A stretch of DNA of 32,393 bases, taken from the NCBI GenBank assembly GCA_035542855.1, contig DATKKM010000067.1:1-32393 (forward strand), given 5' to 3'. The translations under genes were made by a program, and so were the position numbers. The DNA comes from DATKKM01 sp035542855. GTDB lineage: Bacteria > Chloroflexota > Dehalococcoidia > SM23-28-2 > RBG-16-64-32. Below, piece after piece: positions 30,743-32,393 of the stretch (its first letter is position 1; each line of letters starts with the position of its first letter). The notes beneath the pieces were generated by a model. It was given only the letters and a program-made list of their open reading frames with translations. It had not been told where the DNA came from and searched no databases.

Positions 30743-32393
30743 GTGCGACGCGTAGTCCTGCCCGCACTCGTTGCCATCGCATTTGGTTTTGCGCTCCTCC
30801 TTGCACGGCGTGCTCAGGCCGGTGGAGTGGTGACAAACTGCGCCAACGATACCGATCTTTCGGCGAAGCTGGCCGGCGGCGGCACCATCACGTTCAGTTG
30901 TGGAACGGCAACGATCATCCTGAACAGCGAGAAGGCAATCACCGCCAACACGACGATCGACGGGGGTGGTTCGATCGCGCTCAGCGGGGGCAATACCAAC
31001 CGTCTGTTCTCCGTGAGTAGCGGTGTAACCCTGACCCTCAAGAACATCGTGCTGACAAACGGATACGCGGAAGCCGACGGAGGCGCGATCGTCAATAGCG
31101 GTCACCTCGTGCTGGACCACACCACTATCCAGAACAGCCAGACAACTTCACCGTGGAGTGGCGGCGCGATACTTACCACGGGGCCGCTGGACATCACAGA
31201 CAGCGTGCTTGCCAACAACAAGGCCGGCAACGGCGGCGCGATCTATCCCCGCTTCGCCAACGCCCACGTGACCATCTCGAACAGCGAGCTGCACGACAAC
31301 CAGACGACCAACACATCGAACGGCTGGGGCGGCGCGATATTGGTGTGGGATGGCGCGACGGTGACCATTGATCGGAGCGATCTGCACAACAACGCTGCGC
31401 GCAACGGCGGGGCCATCTACAATCACCTCGCCGATTCATCCATCACACTGTCAGACACGAAACTGCGTGACAACCAGGCGCTCCAGTTCGTTGGCGGAGG
31501 GATCTTCAACGAGGGCACGGCATCCTTGGCCCGCATCACCGTCTCCGGCAACACCGCTATCTCCGGCGGCGGCATCGACAACGAGACCGGCGGCACGCTT
31601 ATGCTGACAGACTCGACGCTGTCCGGAAATCATGCGATTTCGAGCTGGGGCGGGGGGTTTTCCAACCACGGCGGCACTGCGACCGTATCCAACGTGACCT
31701 TTTCGGGAAACGACGCCACGGAAGGCGGCGGATTCGCCAACTTGAACTCTGGCACGGCAACGCTCACAAACGTCACAATGACCGCGAATTCCTCGCACGA
31801 GCCAGACCAGGGCGGCGGCATCTTCAACGACGCACAAACGAGTGTGCGGAACGTGGCTCTCGCAGGCAACACGAATCTCAATTGCAATCTCTTCCCCACT
31901 TCTCCCTTCCAGAGCTCACAGTTCAACCTGTCGACCGACGGTTCCTGCAACTTTGGTGCGGGACGCGACAACATCCCCGACATGAAACTCGGGCCGCTGG
32001 CGGACAACGGCGGCCCGACGCTCACCCAGATGCCGGCAGCGGACAGCCCCGTGGTCGACGCCGGGACTGGCACCGGCTGCCCTTCAACCGACCAGCGCGG
32101 GGCGCCCCGCCCGGCCGGCGCGGCCTGCGATGTCGGCGCTGTTGAGTTCGGATCTTCACTCCCCACACCCACCCCATCTCCATCGCCCACGCCGTCGCCT
32201 ACGCATTCCGCCACAGCCACGCCAACTGCGAGCCCAACGCCATCCCCCACCAGCGGCGCGCACCACAAGCAGGGCGACCTGGACTGCAACAACGTCATCG
32301 ATGGGCGCGATGCCTTGCGCCCGCTCAGGGCAGCGGCCGGCGTGCCGGAGGACCAGCCCGGCGGCTGCCCGGCACTGGATGCGGGGACGCCGG
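30743..32393 (+). CDS. exported beta-helix protein with dockerin-like tail, cut by the window end
   Basis: About 550 residues are visible. A signal peptide (VVLPALVAIAFGFALLLA, cleavage near RAQA|GG) is followed by polymorphic-membrane-protein-like beta-helix turns such as GGAIVNSGHLVLDHTTIQNS and GGGIDNETGGTLMLTDSTLS to about residue 400. Then comes LADNGGPTLTQMPAADSP with DQRGAPRP, the closing element also present in the protein at 4043. A long Pro/Thr/Ser linker leads to GDLDCNNVIDGRDALRPLRA...CPALD, a dockerin-like unit interrupted by the edge. Unlike the other copy it lacks the CSLREA motif. It is probably a surface or secreted binding protein. Confidence 0.85.
   Translation, partial: MRRVVLPALVAIAFGFALLLARRAQAGGVVTNCANDTDLSAKLAGGGTITFSCGTATIILNSEKAITANTTIDGGGSIALSGGNTNRLFSVSSGVTLTLKNIVLTNGYAEADGGAIVNSGHLVLDHTTIQNSQTTSPWSGGAILTTGPLDITDSVLANNKAGNGGAIYPRFANAHVTISNSELHDNQTTNTSNGWGGAILVWDGATVTIDRSDLHNNAARNGGAIYNHLADSSITLSDTKLRDNQALQFVGGGIFNEGTASLARITVSGNTAISGGGIDNETGGTLMLTDSTLSGNHAISSWGGGFSNHGGTATVSNVTFSGNDATEGGGFANLNSGTATLTNVTMTANSSHEPDQGGGIFNDAQTSVRNVALAGNTNLNCNLFPTSPFQSSQFNLSTDGSCNFGAGRDNIPDMKLGPLADNGGPTLTQMPAADSPVVDAGTGTGCPSTDQRGAPRPAGAACDVGAVEFGSSLPTPTPSPSPTPSPTHSATATPTASPTPSPTSGAHHKQGDLDCNNVIDGRDALRPLRAAAGVPEDQPGGCPALDAGTP

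Overview
The window is GC-rich, gene-dense bacterial chromosome. It most resembles a Chloroflexota genome, possibly from the Dehalococcoidia side. The evidence is circumstantial: exported beta-helix proteins with Pro/Thr/Ser linkers and a cysteine-bearing dockerin-like tail, alpha/beta-hydrolase-LuxR fusions, a MurT/GatD pair, a threonine synthase-like/CysO-like operon, and many small intergenic palindromes. No rRNA, tRNA, CRISPR, prophage or transposase was seen.

Layout. Positions 1-15.4 kb are mostly minus strand: a DUF2079 membrane protein (cut by the edge), a small membrane-anchored protein, a DUF4242 protein, a hydrolase-LuxR regulator, crotonyl-CoA carboxylase/reductase, an exported beta-helix protein, two acyl-CoA dehydrogenases, a dockerin-like secreted protein, a flavin-reductase-like protein, a DinB-like protein and purL. 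A lipoprotein and a DUF72 protein lie on the plus strand among them. Positions 15.6-19.0 kb carry a double zinc-ribbon protein with its own promoter and terminator, a SufR-like regulator, and a degenerate PP2C-like gene overlapping tsaD. After an Eis-like acetyltransferase on the minus strand, 20.4-27.4 kb is a plus-strand envelope/redox block: murT-gatD-copZ-like-LysM/M23 peptidase (translationally coupled), then tlpA/resA-like-resB-lgt-glutaredoxin-like, ending in a terminator. A winged-helix regulator follows.

The most interesting unit is at 27.8-30.4 kb. A clear SAM-I riboswitch with its own terminator precedes a threonine synthase-like PLP enzyme, a free-standing NIL-domain protein, a CysO-like (MoaD/ThiS family) sulfur carrier and an NTF2-like protein. 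The riboswitch, NIL domain and sulfur carrier point to methionine/homocysteine rather than threonine. I propose homocysteine formation from O-phosphohomoserine with a protein thiocarboxylate as sulfur donor. The carrier ends in Gly-Gly-Ser-Arg, so it would need C-terminal trimming first.

Three genome-scale patterns also stand out. (1) Several genes have an extended or near-consensus -10 box 6-8 nt before the start codon and no Shine-Dalgarno, the signature of leaderless mRNAs; this moves two starts to internal GTGs. (2) Intergenic hairpins share a CTGAAG/CTTCAG centre while their arms vary and base-pair; their GTAG/CTAC edges often supply the TAG stop of the flanking gene. (3) Four intergenic tracts are degenerate tandem heptamers, each with a different unit. 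The right edge cuts a second beta-helix/dockerin-like protein.
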